A DNA stretch of 46,476 nucleotides from an uncultured Clostridia bacterium (GTDB lineage: Bacteria > Bacillota > Clostridia > Peptostreptococcales > Anaerovoracaceae), in assembly GCA_946006945.1 (NCBI GenBank), contig CAMFZN010000004.1:1-46476 (forward strand), given 5' to 3'. Both the position numbers and the translations under genes were made by a program. The notes beneath the pieces were generated by a model. The model was not told the origin of the DNA, did no database searches, and saw only the letters and a program-made list of their open reading frames with translations. Position 1 is the stretch's first letter; each line of letters begins with the position of its first letter. Below are positions 1-9,814 of the stretch, one piece after another.

Positions 1-1
1 A

Positions 2-173
2 AAAAAATACTTCGCATTCAGCATCTTTTTTCCGAGCTGCTGCGTCACAGCTTTCACTCATGCTCAGTCATATACTTAAGTATGCTCCTTCGCATTCATT
101 CAGCGTTCCTTGTATCTCGAAAAAATACTTCGCATTCAGCATCTTTTTTCCGAGCTGCTGCGTCACAGCTTTC
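2..173. repeat. Direct repeat: 54-bp identical unit at 2-55 and 120-173 (period 118 bp), with a partial related unit (cttcgcattca) near 88-100
   Basis: Both copies read aaaaaatacttcgcattcagcatcttttttccgagctgctgcgtcacagctttc; sequence diverges just after each copy. Confidence 0.9.
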
Positions 174-221
174 TTCCCGGCTGCGGCCAGGAAGATGTTC
201 CAGTCTTTCAACTTGGAAAAT

Positions 222-298
222 TGGCGACCGAGAACGGGCTCGAACCGTCGACCTCCAGCGTGACAGGCTGGCATTCTAACCAACTGAACTACTCGGCC
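222..298 (-). tRNA. tRNA-Asp (anticodon GTC)
   Basis: Reverse complement GGCCGAGTAGTTCAGTTGGTTAGAATGCCAGCCTGTCACGCTGGAGGTCGACGGTTCGAGCCCGTTCTCGGTCGCCA folds as a cloverleaf with anticodon loop CTGTCAC and encoded CCA. Confidence 0.96.
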
Positions 299-307
299 AT
301 AAAATAA

Positions 308-383
308 TGGTGGGCGTAATAGGGCTCGAACCTATGACCCTCTGCTTGTAAGGCAGATGCTCTCCCAGCTGAGCTATACGCCC
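308..383 (-). tRNA. tRNA-Val (anticodon TAC)
   Basis: Reverse complement GGGCGTATAGCTCAGCTGGGAGAGCATCTGCCTTACAAGCAGAGGGTCATAGGTTCGAGCCCTATTACGCCCACCA; anticodon loop CTTACAA; encoded CCA. Confidence 0.96.
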
Positions 384-389
384 TTAACT

Positions 390-466
390 TGGTAGCGGCG
401 AGTGGACTTGAACCACTGACCTTCCGGGTATGAACCGGACGCTCTAGCCAGCTAAGCTACGCCGCC
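390..466 (-). tRNA. tRNA-Met (anticodon CAT)
   Basis: Reverse complement GGCGGCGTAGCTTAGCTGGCTAGAGCGTCCGGTTCATACCCGGAAGGTCAGTGGTTCAAGTCCACTCGCCGCTACCA; anticodon loop TTCATAC; encoded CCA. Could be an Ile2 (lysidine) CAT tRNA, not distinguished here. Confidence 0.93.
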
Positions 467-504
467 ACATTTCAAAGTGCAGCCGAATTTCAGACTGCTT
501 GATT

Positions 505-533
505 ATAATAACAAAACCAAAGTACATTGTCAA
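505..533 (-). promoter_or_regulatory. Candidate sigma70/sigmaA-type promoter for the tRNA cluster
   Basis: On the minus strand TTGACA (528-533), 17-nt spacer, TATTAT (505-510), about 40 nt upstream of tRNA-Met. Confidence 0.7.
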
Positions 534-551
534 CAACTATTTTTAAAAATA

Positions 552-560
552 TGATATAAT
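552..560 (+). promoter_or_regulatory. Candidate extended -10 promoter (TGATATAAT) for lgt
   Basis: TGnTATAAT at 552-560 upstream of lgt; no good -35 at 17 nt, consistent with an extended -10 promoter. Confidence 0.5.
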
Positions 561-649
561 GTTGAGTACGTTACGTCATGCTATTATTTCGAGATGTGCC
601 CAGGCACATCGTCATTGATGATATACTATTTCGAGGAGAAATACAAGAG

Positions 650-1399
650 ATGAATACACCTAATCCAATTGCTTTTACATTATTCGGTTTTGATGTCAGA
701 TGGTACGGCGTTCTGATAGCTTCTGCAATGTGTCTTGCTGTGCTCATATCCTCAAGGCGTTCTGCCAGGGTCGGAATTGAGCCGGACTCTATCCTGGACC
801 TCGCGATATGGATGCTTCCAATCGGCGTAATCGGTGCAAGAGCATACTATGTAATCTTTAACAGCAGCATCTACCACAGCTTCTATGATGTCATCAACAT
901 AAGAAACGGAGGTCTTGCGATTCACGGAGGTCTTATTGCCGGGCTTGTGGTCCTTCTTGTTTTCTGCAGAGCAAAAGGAATTAATCCTCTTAATATGTCA
1001 GACCTCATAATTCCATCTGTAGCGCTCGCACAGAGCATCGGCAGATGGGGCAACTACTTCAACAGCGAGGCTCACGGCGGACCGACAGACCTGCCTTGGG
1101 GAATAATGGTAGATGGCGTTAAAGTGCATCCTACTTTTTTGTACGAATCCATATGGTGCTTCATACTGTTTTTCGTTCTGTCGTATGTGTTCTCACACAG
1201 ACGCTTCGAGGGACAGGTTGTCTGTCTCTACGGAGTTCTGTACTCAGTGGAAAGATTCCTTGTTGAAGCACTCAGAACCGACTCTCTGATGATAGGTCCG
1301 TTCAAGCAGGCTCAGGTAATAAGCATCCTGTGCATCATAGTATCCGCCAGCCTTTATGTATATCTTAGAAGGGCGTCTCAATTGAAAGACAAGAGATAA
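650..1399 (+). CDS. lgt: Prolipoprotein diacylglyceryl transferase (ORF track opens at 578; the MNTPNPIAF start at 650 is preferred)
   Basis: MNTPNPIAFTLFGFDVRWYGVLIA N-terminus, GARAYYVIF, NGGLAIHGGLIAG and IGRWGNYFNSEAHGGPT motifs typical of Lgt; gaggag RBS upstream of 650. Confidence 0.95.
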   Translation: MNTPNPIAFTLFGFDVRWYGVLIASAMCLAVLISSRRSARVGIEPDSILDLAIWMLPIGVIGARAYYVIFNSSIYHSFYDVINIRNGGLAIHGGLIAGLVVLLVFCRAKGINPLNMSDLIIPSVALAQSIGRWGNYFNSEAHGGPTDLPWGIMVDGVKVHPTFLYESIWCFILFFVLSYVFSHRRFEGQVVCLYGVLYSVERFLVEALRTDSLMIGPFKQAQVISILCIIVSASLYVYLRRASQLKDKR

Positions 1400-1497
1400 T
1401 ATGATAGAATTATTAACCGATGTCAGAGCATTGCTTCGTGGCATCAATTCATTGTTACACCAGAATTATTACTTAAGATAAGGAGATTTCAATACAT

Positions 1498-2589
1498 ATG
1501 AAATTAGGTATCGTAGGTCTGCCTAACGTCGGCAAGAGTACACTGTTCAATGCGATTACAAAGGCCGGTGCAGAGGCTGCCAACTACCCTTTCTGCACAA
1601 TTGAACCTAATGTTGGTGTTGTTACAGTTCCGGATGAGAGAGTAACAAAGCTCAGCGAGGTTTATAACTCAAAGAAGACGATATATACAACAATCGAATT
1701 CTGCGATATCGCAGGACTTGTAAAGGGTGCATCGAGAGGCGAGGGTCTCGGCAACAAGTTCCTTGGACACATCAGAGAGGTTGAGGCAATTGTTCACGTC
1801 GTAAGATGCTTCGAGGACGAGAACATTGTTCATGTTGACGGAACAATAGATCCTGTTAATGACATCGAGACAATCAACACCGAGCTTATCATTGCGGATA
1901 CTGAAGTTCTCGAAAGAAGAATACAGAAAGCTGCAAAGCAGCTCAAGGCTGATAAGAGCATCCAGAAGGAGCTCGACCTTCTTAACAGAATCAATGATTT
2001 CCTCATGACAGGTCAGTCTGCAAGAATGATGGAGCTTGACGAGGAGGAGGCTGAATATGTAAAGAGTCTGGACCTTCTTTCATACAAGCCTGTTATCTAT
2101 GCTGCAAATGTATCAGAGGATGATGCGGCAAGCGAGACGAATGAATATGTTGAAAGAGTAAGAGAGTTCGCAGCCAAGGAGAATTCTGAGGTTGTAGTTG
2201 TATGCGCCAAGATAGAATCTGAACTGAGCGAGCTTGATGATGAGGAGAAGGCAATGTTTCTTGAGGAGCTTGGAATCGAAGAGTCAGGTCTCGACAAGCT
2301 TATCAAGTCATCATACTCACTTCTTAACCTCATCTCATTTATTACAACAGGAGAGGATGAGACAAGAGCCTGGACAATCAAGAGAGGAACACTTGCTCCA
2401 CAGGCAGCAGGAAGAATCCATACAGATTTCGAGAAGGGCTTCATCAGATCTGAGACAATAGCTTATGACAAGCTTATGGAGGCCGGCGGCAAGCTTTCAG
2501 TAGCCAAGGAGCATGGCTGGCTGAGATCCGAGGGTAAGGATTACGAGGTGAAGGACGGAGATATCTGTCACTTCCTTTTCAACGTATAA
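1498..2589 (+). CDS. ychF: Redox-regulated ATPase / Obg-like GTPase YchF
   Basis: [62 protein letters not shown] and C-terminal TGS-like region. Confidence 0.97.
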   Translation: MKLGIVGLPNVGKSTLFNAITKAGAEAANYPFCTIEPNVGVVTVPDERVTKLSEVYNSKKTIYTTIEFCDIAGLVKGASRGEGLGNKFLGHIREVEAIVHVVRCFEDENIVHVDGTIDPVNDIETINTELIIADTEVLERRIQKAAKQLKADKSIQKELDLLNRINDFLMTGQSARMMELDEEEAEYVKSLDLLSYKPVIYAANVSEDDAASETNEYVERVREFAAKENSEVVVVCAKIESELSELDDEEKAMFLEELGIEESGLDKLIKSSYSLLNLISFITTGEDETRAWTIKRGTLAPQAAGRIHTDFEKGFIRSETIAYDKLMEAGGKLSVAKEHGWLRSEGKDYEVKDGDICHFLFNV

Positions 2590-2599
2590 TCAGACTGAC

Positions 2600-3652
2600 A
2601 TGAAGGTATATACAAGAGATTACAGAACAGAACATATTTCAGGCAGAGCTTATTCCCGCTATTTTGGCGGGCTTAAGCCCTGCGTTTTTGATATTGAGAC
2701 AACCGGCCTTGACCCGTCAAGATGCAAGGTTATAATGACTGCCCTGCTGACAGAGATTGAAGACGGCGTCAGAATTACACAGTTTCTGGCTGAGAACCAC
2801 TACGAGGAGGAGAAGGTTATTGAGGCAACGATGGATTTCCTCAGAAGAGAAGGTATTGACTACCTTATCACCTTCAACGGAGCAGGCTTTGACATACCGT
2901 TTATGAACAGGAGAATGGAGAAGCTTATCATGGCAGAGCACATGTCCTGCTATAATCTTGATATCTACAGATTCATAAAGAGGCAGACTGTTCTTCCGAG
3001 AATAATGAAATCTCTTCGTCAGAAGATGGTCGAGGAATATTTCGGCATTGCAGGAAGCAGGAGGGATACCATATCGGGAAGAGAAAGCGTGCTTCTGTAT
3101 GAAAGATACGCTCTGAGCGGTGACAGCATAGCTGAGAAGACCATTCTCACGCACAACAGAGAGGATGTACTTCAGCTGTATAGGATAACCGAGCACATAT
3201 CTCGTGACGATTTCGAAGACTGCCTCAGAGACTCAAGCTTCGACAGTGCTATCGCATCGTACGGAATGCCTGTTGCATATTCGTCAAAGGGAATATGTCT
3301 GTCTGCTGCTTCTGAACTTAAGGCCGGATCTGTAGTCATTACGGGCACACAGCTTATAAGACCGATAAGTGCAGCAGTCTTTAGGGATTCAGAACGATCA
3401 ATTGATGCAGACTTCAGGGCAGCCTCCCAAAGCTATGAGATAAGAATTACCCCAAGATTGTATAAGGGTTCCATCTTCATTCCAATACCGGAACTTGGAA
3501 TCAGTACGCATGAGGCTGACTATCTCAGAAAGCTCAGCAGCTGTCTCGATGACTGTCTGGTTCTAAAGAATGGCGACATAATTGACCGAGAAGCGATTAA
3601 TACATTATCACTTTCGGTTGCACGCTCATACTACGAGGAGTATTCAAAATAG
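2600..3652 (+). CDS. Ribonuclease H-like 3'-5' exonuclease domain protein (YprB-like)
   Basis: FDIETTGLDP, LITFNGAGFDIPFMNRRM and HNREDVLQLYRI motifs. Confidence 0.75.
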   Translation: MKVYTRDYRTEHISGRAYSRYFGGLKPCVFDIETTGLDPSRCKVIMTALLTEIEDGVRITQFLAENHYEEEKVIEATMDFLRREGIDYLITFNGAGFDIPFMNRRMEKLIMAEHMSCYNLDIYRFIKRQTVLPRIMKSLRQKMVEEYFGIAGSRRDTISGRESVLLYERYALSGDSIAEKTILTHNREDVLQLYRITEHISRDDFEDCLRDSSFDSAIASYGMPVAYSSKGICLSAASELKAGSVVITGTQLIRPISAAVFRDSERSIDADFRAASQSYEIRITPRLYKGSIFIPIPELGISTHEADYLRKLSSCLDDCLVLKNGDIIDREAINTLSLSVARSYYEEYSK

Positions 3653-3684
3653 GGGCATTTTCTTTATCAGAAAATGCCCCTTTT
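3652..3684 (+). terminator. Rho-independent terminator, possibly bidirectional (convergent genes)
   Basis: ggggcattttct-ttatc-agaaaatgcccc followed by tttt, between convergent ORFs ending at 3652 and 3709. Confidence 0.85.
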
Positions 3685-3708
3685 GCACGCGTCCTGTTCT
3701 ATTCTGTC

Positions 3709-4608
3709 TTACATCTCAGTATCGTTCATATCGGTGAAGCCCTTGCCGTTACCCCATACAGCGCTGATGTTGCTTACTGATACGAAGGCCTGAGGATCAT
3801 GCTCTGCAAGATATCTCTTTATCTGGAAGCCTTCTCTTGGCGAGCATATTACCTTGAGCTGCTTCTTATGCTCTCCGGTATACTCTCCGACAGTATCTAT
3901 GCTTGTAACTCCTCTTACAATCTCATGCATGATGTATTCGGATACCTCAGACGGAATTGAGGTAATAATCGAAAGCTCAATAAGCTTCATTGTGAAGCCG
4001 TACATCACTGTCTCTGCAAGTTTCATTGCTGCATAGATTGAAACCATCGCATAGAGGGCAACATTTATTCCCATTGCAAAAGCCGAAATAACGATAATCA
4101 TGCAGTCAAGCATGAAGGTCAGCTTCGAGATTCCAATATAAGGGAAAATCTTCGCCTTTATAACCTTGGCAATCGAATCTGTTCCTCCGGATGAATATCC
4201 TCCAAGGAACATGCCTCCGTTAGCGATACCTATTACCGCACCGAAGAGAAGTGCCGCCATAAGCTTGTCTTCTCCGATTATTATCGCAACATTGTACCTT
4301 TCGAAGAGAGCCATGACTGCAGGAAGCACGAATGACATGGCGATTATCTTTCTTACTTCCTTGAATCCAAGAGTCACCCATACAAGCACTACGACAGCCA
4401 TTGCAAAGAAGTAGTACATGAGCGAGTAGCTGATTCCTACTACGTTCTGAACCAGTCTGGCAAGTCCCGCGATTCCTCCGTAGGTAAGACCGTTAGGAAT
4501 CATTATTGCCGAGAGACCTAACGCATTAAAGAAAGCCGCCCAGCATACAGTTGCGACCTCTATGAGAATCGCCTTTCTCTTGCTGTTCTTGTTTAAATCC
4601 TTATCCAT
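3709..4608 (-). CDS. YitT family membrane protein (DUF161/DUF2179 type)
   Basis: Multi-TM protein with NALGLSAIMIPNGLTYGGIAGLA, GGMFLGGYSSGGTDSIAKVI and C-terminal GVTSIDTVGEYTGEHKKQLKVICSPRE (DUF2179-like). Confidence 0.88.
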   Translation of the reverse strand: MDKDLNKNSKRKAILIEVATVCWAAFFNALGLSAIMIPNGLTYGGIAGLARLVQNVVGISYSLMYYFFAMAVVVLVWVTLGFKEVRKIIAMSFVLPAVMALFERYNVAIIIGEDKLMAALLFGAVIGIANGGMFLGGYSSGGTDSIAKVIKAKIFPYIGISKLTFMLDCMIIVISAFAMGINVALYAMVSIYAAMKLAETVMYGFTMKLIELSIITSIPSEVSEYIMHEIVRGVTSIDTVGEYTGEHKKQLKVICSPREGFQIKRYLAEHDPQAFVSVSNISAVWGNGKGFTDMNDTEM

Positions 4609-5971
4609 CTATCTTATCCATCCTATAAAAGTATTCTCTGCCAAAAACATCGACAGCTACAAAAGCCACGCTTCCGTTAGTAATAAACCTCATGTCATCG
4701 AAGTTATCAGTGAACAGTATTTCTGCCGAAAAGCTGCCATCGTATGCCGGATCTACCATAACATAGTCAATAAAGCTTCTCTGATCTCCTGATGCCGCCG
4801 AAGTGACCATGCCTCTTTCCTTCATCGGGACATGTCCTATGTCAAGCTCCGGTTCGAATTCAGTTATGCCGCAGCACACCATAAGCTTGCCGTTCTCAAG
4901 CATATCTGCATTATGAAATTCCGCCTTGAGCCTTTCATACAGTCTCAGATTGTCCTTGTTTGACATGAACACGAAATCAGATACTCTAACATCAAGTCTT
5001 TTTCTCGCAATTGATACAGCGAGCTGCTCGTTGTCACAGCCAAGCCAGCTTCGCCCCAGCTTAGAAGCTGCTTCAATCAGGGAGCCGGAACCACAGAAGA
5101 AATCTGCGCAGATATCGCCCTCCTCGGTTGATGCTCTGACTATCCTTTCCATCAGCTCAAGAGGCTTCTGTGTCGCATATCCGTTTCTTTCAGACGAGGT
5201 TCTTCCAACCATATCTATCGTCCATACATCCTTCATGTTTACGAGAGTATACCATCCGTATTCATCCTTATACTCACTTACACCCTTGAAATTATATGGT
5301 CTCAGATTCCTATTGTAAGACTTTTCCTTTGGCACATCAAGGTAGTATGAGCCGCTCTTGCCGTAGACGAGAATTGAGTCGTGCTTGCGGGCAAAATGTC
5401 TTTTGCCCGAGCCGCCGGATTTGTACTTCCAGATTATCTCGTTGACATGATTCTTCTCTCCGAATATCTCATCCATCACCACTCTGATGTAGTGCGAAGA
5501 ATGCCAGTCCAGGTGAACCCAGATAAGTCCATCCTCTCTGAGAAGATCCTTCATGAGCAGCAGCCTTCCGGTCATATTGGCGATATAGAATTCGAGATTT
5601 CGCTCGAACATGTCATTGTATGCAAGATGATGAACACTCTTGCTTTTGCCGTTTTCGTCTCTGACAGATAAGGTTGCATTGTAGCTTGCCTTGGTAAAAA
5701 ACGGCGGATCTATGTATATCATCTTAATGCTGCCCGCGTATCCGTTGGCAAGAAGCCACTTCATGTAATCGCGATTATCGCTGCAACTCAAATGACACCT
5801 CAAAGCATCCTTCTCACTGCTTGTGAAGTGTCTCTCATTAATGCTGAAGCCGAAAGCCCTTGCCCTTGCCTCCTGATCAGCATCCCGGTATTTCTCTATT
5901 TCAGCAATATCATTTCTGTATGCTTCTCTGCCAAGCTCCAGTCCGCTTGCGATATCCGATAATACACCCAT
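4601..5971 (-). CDS. Site-specific DNA methyltransferase (N4/N6 family; motif IV DPPF precedes motif I FCGSG, beta-class order)
   Basis: MIYIDPPFFTKASYNATL, GLIWVHLDWHSSHYIRVVMDEIFG, WKYKSGGSGKRHFARKHDSILVY, TQKPLELMERIVRASTEEGDICADFFCGSGSLIEAASKLGRSWLGCDNE. Confidence 0.9.
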   Translation of the reverse strand: MGVLSDIASGLELGREAYRNDIAEIEKYRDADQEARARAFGFSINERHFTSSEKDALRCHLSCSDNRDYMKWLLANGYAGSIKMIYIDPPFFTKASYNATLSVRDENGKSKSVHHLAYNDMFERNLEFYIANMTGRLLLMKDLLREDGLIWVHLDWHSSHYIRVVMDEIFGEKNHVNEIIWKYKSGGSGKRHFARKHDSILVYGKSGSYYLDVPKEKSYNRNLRPYNFKGVSEYKDEYGWYTLVNMKDVWTIDMVGRTSSERNGYATQKPLELMERIVRASTEEGDICADFFCGSGSLIEAASKLGRSWLGCDNEQLAVSIARKRLDVRVSDFVFMSNKDNLRLYERLKAEFHNADMLENGKLMVCCGITEFEPELDIGHVPMKERGMVTSAASGDQRSFIDYVMVDPAYDGSFSAEILFTDNFDDMRFITNGSVAFVAVDVFGREYFYRMDKIDG

Positions 5972-5984
5972 GAAATAATCTCCG

Positions 5985-6013
5985 AAAAAACCCCGAGCAA
6001 AAATTGCCCGGGA
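5985..6013 (-). terminator. Rho-independent terminator downstream of the small P-loop gene
   Basis: Minus strand cccgggcaa-tttt-tgctcgggg then tttttt. Confidence 0.8.
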
Positions 6014-6044
6014 TTAATATAAAAACTATATGCAAATTCAATTA

Positions 6045-6467
6045 TTAGTTAAGGCACTCGATTCCGTCGAAGTCAACTCCTACCATGTCCTCAAGCTCTG
6101 CGCTTACGCTCATGATTACCTCAATGTCATACTCCTTTGAGATAACCTTAAGCTTATTGATAAAGCTTGGAAGATCCTTAATCTCAACATCTCTGTGCTT
6201 AAGAACTCCGTCAAGGAAAATCTTCTCGATATCATTGTCTGAGCTGATGATACCAAAGAGGAATCCCATATACTCGTCCTCGTTAGTGATGTGAACGAAA
6301 TCCTCCATGCAAATTACTCTAATCTTGTAATCAAGGTCGTAGATAAGTCTTGCGTTCTTATTAATAAATACAATGCTGCCCTTAGCGTCCTCAACTGAAG
6401 TGTTAGCGAGCTCGATCATCTTCTTAGTCTTGCCGCTGCCCTTGTTGCCAACTAATAGTTTAACCAT
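6045..6467 (-). CDS. Small P-loop ATP-binding protein (~140 aa; ORF track opens at 6533 but MVKLLVGNKGSGKT at 6467 is the likely start)
   Basis: N-terminal Walker A GNKGSGKTKK; no other family signature recognised. A ggggg-rich RBS region precedes 6467. Confidence 0.75.
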   Translation of the reverse strand: MVKLLVGNKGSGKTKKMIELANTSVEDAKGSIVFINKNARLIYDLDYKIRVICMEDFVHITNEDEYMGFLFGIISSDNDIEKIFLDGVLKHRDVEIKDLPSFINKLKVISKEYDIEVIMSVSAELEDMVGVDFDGIECLN

Positions 6468-6504
6468 AGCAGTATCCCCCTTAGTTAAAATGTGATTGTC
6501 TTGA

Positions 6505-7122
6505 TTATACAACAAGACCGCATCTGTTTGCAATTACTTCGGCAAGCAACCTGCATAATAACGCCATAAACAGAGCCATCTTAACGTCTATTACCGAATG
6601 CTGCTTGGTGAACAAAGTCGATACCACTATCAAAGATGATAGCACAATAACGACCGCCTTAATACATCCGGGCAAAAGCACGGCCTGCACGGCCGACACC
6701 ATCATCAGAAAGCACATCGAGCAATGCATGCTGGGACAGCAGTTTAATCCTCTCGCGTCACATCTGTACACAAGCCTGAGAAGCTTGTCCGATATTCCAT
6801 CTCCTGTAACAGCAGGTCTCCTCATTGTTGTCGGATATGCAACATAAATAATGCAGCTTAAAACGATGTTTATCAGCACTGCGTATATATGAATGTTATA
6901 AACTTCCTGCGAATAGCCATACAGGACAACAGGAAACAGTGCTATCAGTGGAAACCAGGTAATATACGCAATAATCCAGCCCGATTTAAGAGGTATCCTT
7001 TCATCCCTCGGTCCTTCAACATTTCTCGGATTCTTCTGGATGTACTGGCATCCGAAATAGCATATGCTCTGGAATGCAAGCAACGCCGCCTGTATTAATA
7101 CTACCATTCTATAATTATCCAT
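6505..7122 (-). CDS. PAP2-superfamily (phosphatidic acid phosphatase-like) membrane protein
   Basis: CPSMHCSM (PSxH) and STLFTKQHSVIDV (Sx6HxxxD) motifs in a multi-TM protein. Confidence 0.78.
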   Translation of the reverse strand: MDNYRMVVLIQAALLAFQSICYFGCQYIQKNPRNVEGPRDERIPLKSGWIIAYITWFPLIALFPVVLYGYSQEVYNIHIYAVLINIVLSCIIYVAYPTTMRRPAVTGDGISDKLLRLVYRCDARGLNCCPSMHCSMCFLMMVSAVQAVLLPGCIKAVVIVLSSLIVVSTLFTKQHSVIDVKMALFMALLCRLLAEVIANRCGLVV

Positions 7123-7180
7123 GTATGAATACTAACACACCAAGGTGACATCTATATGAAGCATTCCAAAGCGGCAACAT

Positions 7181-7213
7181 TAAACCGCTCTTATGCTGGA
7201 TAAGAGCGGTTTA
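7181..7213 (-). terminator. Strong hairpin downstream of glyA (probable terminator, weak T-tract)
   Basis: Perfect 13-bp stem taaaccgctctta-tgctgga-taagagcggttta. Confidence 0.65.
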
Positions 7214-7252
7214 AATATTCATACTATTCTGTTATCATCCCAGACAAAACGC

Positions 7253-8512
7253 CTAGTTCTTGGCAATTGCCTTATCAGCATCGAGCTGCTTGATTACCTC
7301 ATCGATTCTGTGAGCAACCTTGATGAAATCCTCTTCCTTGTATCCTCTTGTAGTCATAGGAGCAGTTCCGATTCTTACACCTGAAGTCTGCATTGGTGAT
7401 CTCTTCTCGTTAGGAACGCAGTTCTTGTTGAGAGTGATTCCAACCTCATCAAGTGCGTTCTGAAGATCCTTTCCTGTGAACTCGTGATCTGAAAGATCGA
7501 GGAGGAATACGTGGTTATCTGTTCCGCCTGTAACTACATTGTATCCCATGCTTACGAACTCGTCAGCAAGAGCCTTGCAGTTAACTCTAACCTGGTGCTG
7601 ATACTCCTTGAACTCAGGCTTAAGAGCCTCCTCAGCACATACAGCCTTACCAGCGATTATGTGCTCGAGCGGACCACCCTGTGCATATGGGAATACTGCG
7701 CTGTCAACCTTCTTAGCAAGCTCAGGTCTTGCGAAGATCAGTCCGCCTCTTGGTCCTCTGAGTGTCTTGTGAGTAGTAGTAGTGATGATATCAGCATATC
7801 CGAATGGTGATGGATGCTCGCCTGCAGCAACTAGTCCTGCGATGTGAGCCATATCTACCATAAAGAGAGCTCCTACTTCCTTTGCTACCTCAGCAAAAGC
7901 AGCAAAGTCGATAATTCTTGAGTAAGCACTTGCTCCTGTAAGGATGAGCTTAGGCTGAAGCTCCTTAGCCTTTGCCTTCAGATCCTCCATGTCGATGAAT
8001 CCGTTCTCATCTACATCGTAGAAGTGAACATCATAAAGCTTACCGCTAAAGTTTACTGCAGAACCGTGAGTGAGATGTCCGCCGTTATCGAGGTTAAGTC
8101 CGAGAATAGTATCGCCCGGCTCAAGAACAGCCTTGTACGCTGCAAAGTTAGCCTGTGAACCTGAATGTGGCTGAACATTAACATGGTAGTCAGTGTTGAA
8201 TACCTCTCTCCACTTGTCACAGCAGTACTCCTCAAGCTCATCTACGAACTCTGTACCGCCGTAATATCTTCCCTTGTTACCTGATGTTCTCTTATATGGA
8301 TATCCCTCGGCATACTTCCATGAAAGGCAGCTTCCGCATGCAGCCATAACTGCCTCTGAGCAGTAATTCTCTGATGCGATAAGCTCAACATTATTCTTCT
8401 GACGATTGTACTCCTTCTCAATCATCTCCGCTACAGTAGGAGAAACCTTTGCGATTTCAGCAATAATCTGCTGATTGTAAGTGCTGTTGTCATTTCCGTT
8501 TCTGTCAAACAT
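7253..8512 (-). CDS. glyA: Serine hydroxymethyltransferase
   Basis: [63 protein letters not shown]. Confidence 0.98.
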   Translation of the reverse strand: MFDRNGNDNSTYNQQIIAEIAKVSPTVAEMIEKEYNRQKNNVELIASENYCSEAVMAACGSCLSWKYAEGYPYKRTSGNKGRYYGGTEFVDELEEYCCDKWREVFNTDYHVNVQPHSGSQANFAAYKAVLEPGDTILGLNLDNGGHLTHGSAVNFSGKLYDVHFYDVDENGFIDMEDLKAKAKELQPKLILTGASAYSRIIDFAAFAEVAKEVGALFMVDMAHIAGLVAAGEHPSPFGYADIITTTTHKTLRGPRGGLIFARPELAKKVDSAVFPYAQGGPLEHIIAGKAVCAEEALKPEFKEYQHQVRVNCKALADEFVSMGYNVVTGGTDNHVFLLDLSDHEFTGKDLQNALDEVGITLNKNCVPNEKRSPMQTSGVRIGTAPMTTRGYKEEDFIKVAHRIDEVIKQLDADKAIAKN

Positions 8513-8514
8513 AA

Positions 8515-9813
8515 TTAGAATTCCTTTCGTTTATAATTGCGTATTTCGCTTATTAAATAGATTGAACCGAGGACATATATTACATCTGCGAAGCTTTCTG
8601 ATGCTTCATGATACGCATCAAGCGAATTATGAATGCTTATGCATTCGCATTCCTTCTCCTCAAGTATCCGGCTGATAATATCAGAATCCAGAGCCCTATC
8701 ACCCTCTGGTTCGGTCGCAATAAAACTGCAGCCTCTGAACTCATCAGCCACCTCATTAATCATACCACGAAAATCCTTATCCTTAAAGCACCCAAACAAA
8801 ATAATTATTCTTTTGTTGTTGACATTGCCAAATATTTGTCTAAATGTCTTAATCGAAGCTTTTATTCCATTATCATTATGAGCTCCATCTATGACAAAGT
8901 CAGGTTTTCTTCCAAGAATCTCAAATCGGCCCGGATTCACAGCCTTTCTTAAACCCTCATAAAGACTGTCTTTGCTGACTGTGATACCGCTTGCCCTTAT
9001 GCATAGAATTGCCGCAAGAGCATTTCTTATCTGATGCTCGCCAAGCATCGAAAGCGTGATTGCCTTGTACTCCTCTCCCTCGATAAGCGCATCGAAGCTG
9101 AGCATAAGCTTTTCCCCGCTGTCATTGTATCTTGCATTTGAATACTCAATATCGTTTACGCTCAATACCCTCGCAGCCTTCTCATGTGCTTTTGCACGAA
9201 TAACAGTCTCGACCGATTCTTCGATTGATGATGTGATTACCGGTACACCGCATTTAATAATGCCGGCCTTCTCCGATGCCACCTCCTCAAGGGTATTTCC
9301 GAGCAGCTCGGTGTGATCAAGTCCTATCTGTGTTATTACGCAGCACACAGGCTTCTCAACCGTGTTGGTAGAATCAATTCTTCCTCCGATTCCGACCTCT
9401 GAAATCATGTATTCCACCCCCTGCTCGGCGAAATACTGATACGCAGTGGCCGTCAATATCTCAAACAGTGAAGGATATCCATATCCCTCATCTTCAAGGA
9501 TATCCCTAAAGCTCATTACATAGTCAGCAATTCTCTCGAAATCTTCATCGCTTATCATCCCATAGTTCACCTGGAATCTTTCATTGTAGGAATTGATGTG
9601 CGGAGATGTAAACATCCCTGTCCTGTATCCCGCTTCAACCAGAACAGACCTTAGGAAATGGGAGGTTGAGCCCTTGCCGTTAGTTCCTGCAACATGAATA
9701 ACCCCGAAATTTCTTTCGGGGTTACCCATAAGGTCAAGGAGCCTCCCGATCCTTGCAAGGCCGGGGGCTCCCTTCTTTGAATTCACTTCAAAAATTCTAT
9801 CTATTATGTCCAT
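8515..9813 (-). CDS. folC: Bifunctional folylpolyglutamate synthase/dihydrofolate synthase (start at 9813 preferred over the track start 9900)
   Basis: [62 protein letters not shown]. Confidence 0.94.
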   Translation of the reverse strand: MDIIDRIFEVNSKKGAPGLARIGRLLDLMGNPERNFGVIHVAGTNGKGSTSHFLRSVLVEAGYRTGMFTSPHINSYNERFQVNYGMISDEDFERIADYVMSFRDILEDEGYGYPSLFEILTATAYQYFAEQGVEYMISEVGIGGRIDSTNTVEKPVCCVITQIGLDHTELLGNTLEEVASEKAGIIKCGVPVITSSIEESVETVIRAKAHEKAARVLSVNDIEYSNARYNDSGEKLMLSFDALIEGEEYKAITLSMLGEHQIRNALAAILCIRASGITVSKDSLYEGLRKAVNPGRFEILGRKPDFVIDGAHNDNGIKASIKTFRQIFGNVNNKRIIILFGCFKDKDFRGMINEVADEFRGCSFIATEPEGDRALDSDIISRILEEKECECISIHNSLDAYHEASESFADVIYVLGSIYLISEIRNYKRKEF

Positions 9814-9814
9814 T

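Noticed and set aside
60-307. Overlapping 65-71 aa ORFs on both strands at the left edge
   Set aside because: They run through the 54-bp repeats and the tRNA-Asp gene; no RBS or family signal, so they are chance ORFs.
578-649. Upstream ATG at 578 giving a 24-aa N-terminal extension of lgt
   Set aside because: The extension contains a hairpin sequence and no Lgt homology; ATG 650 has a better RBS and the expected N-terminus.
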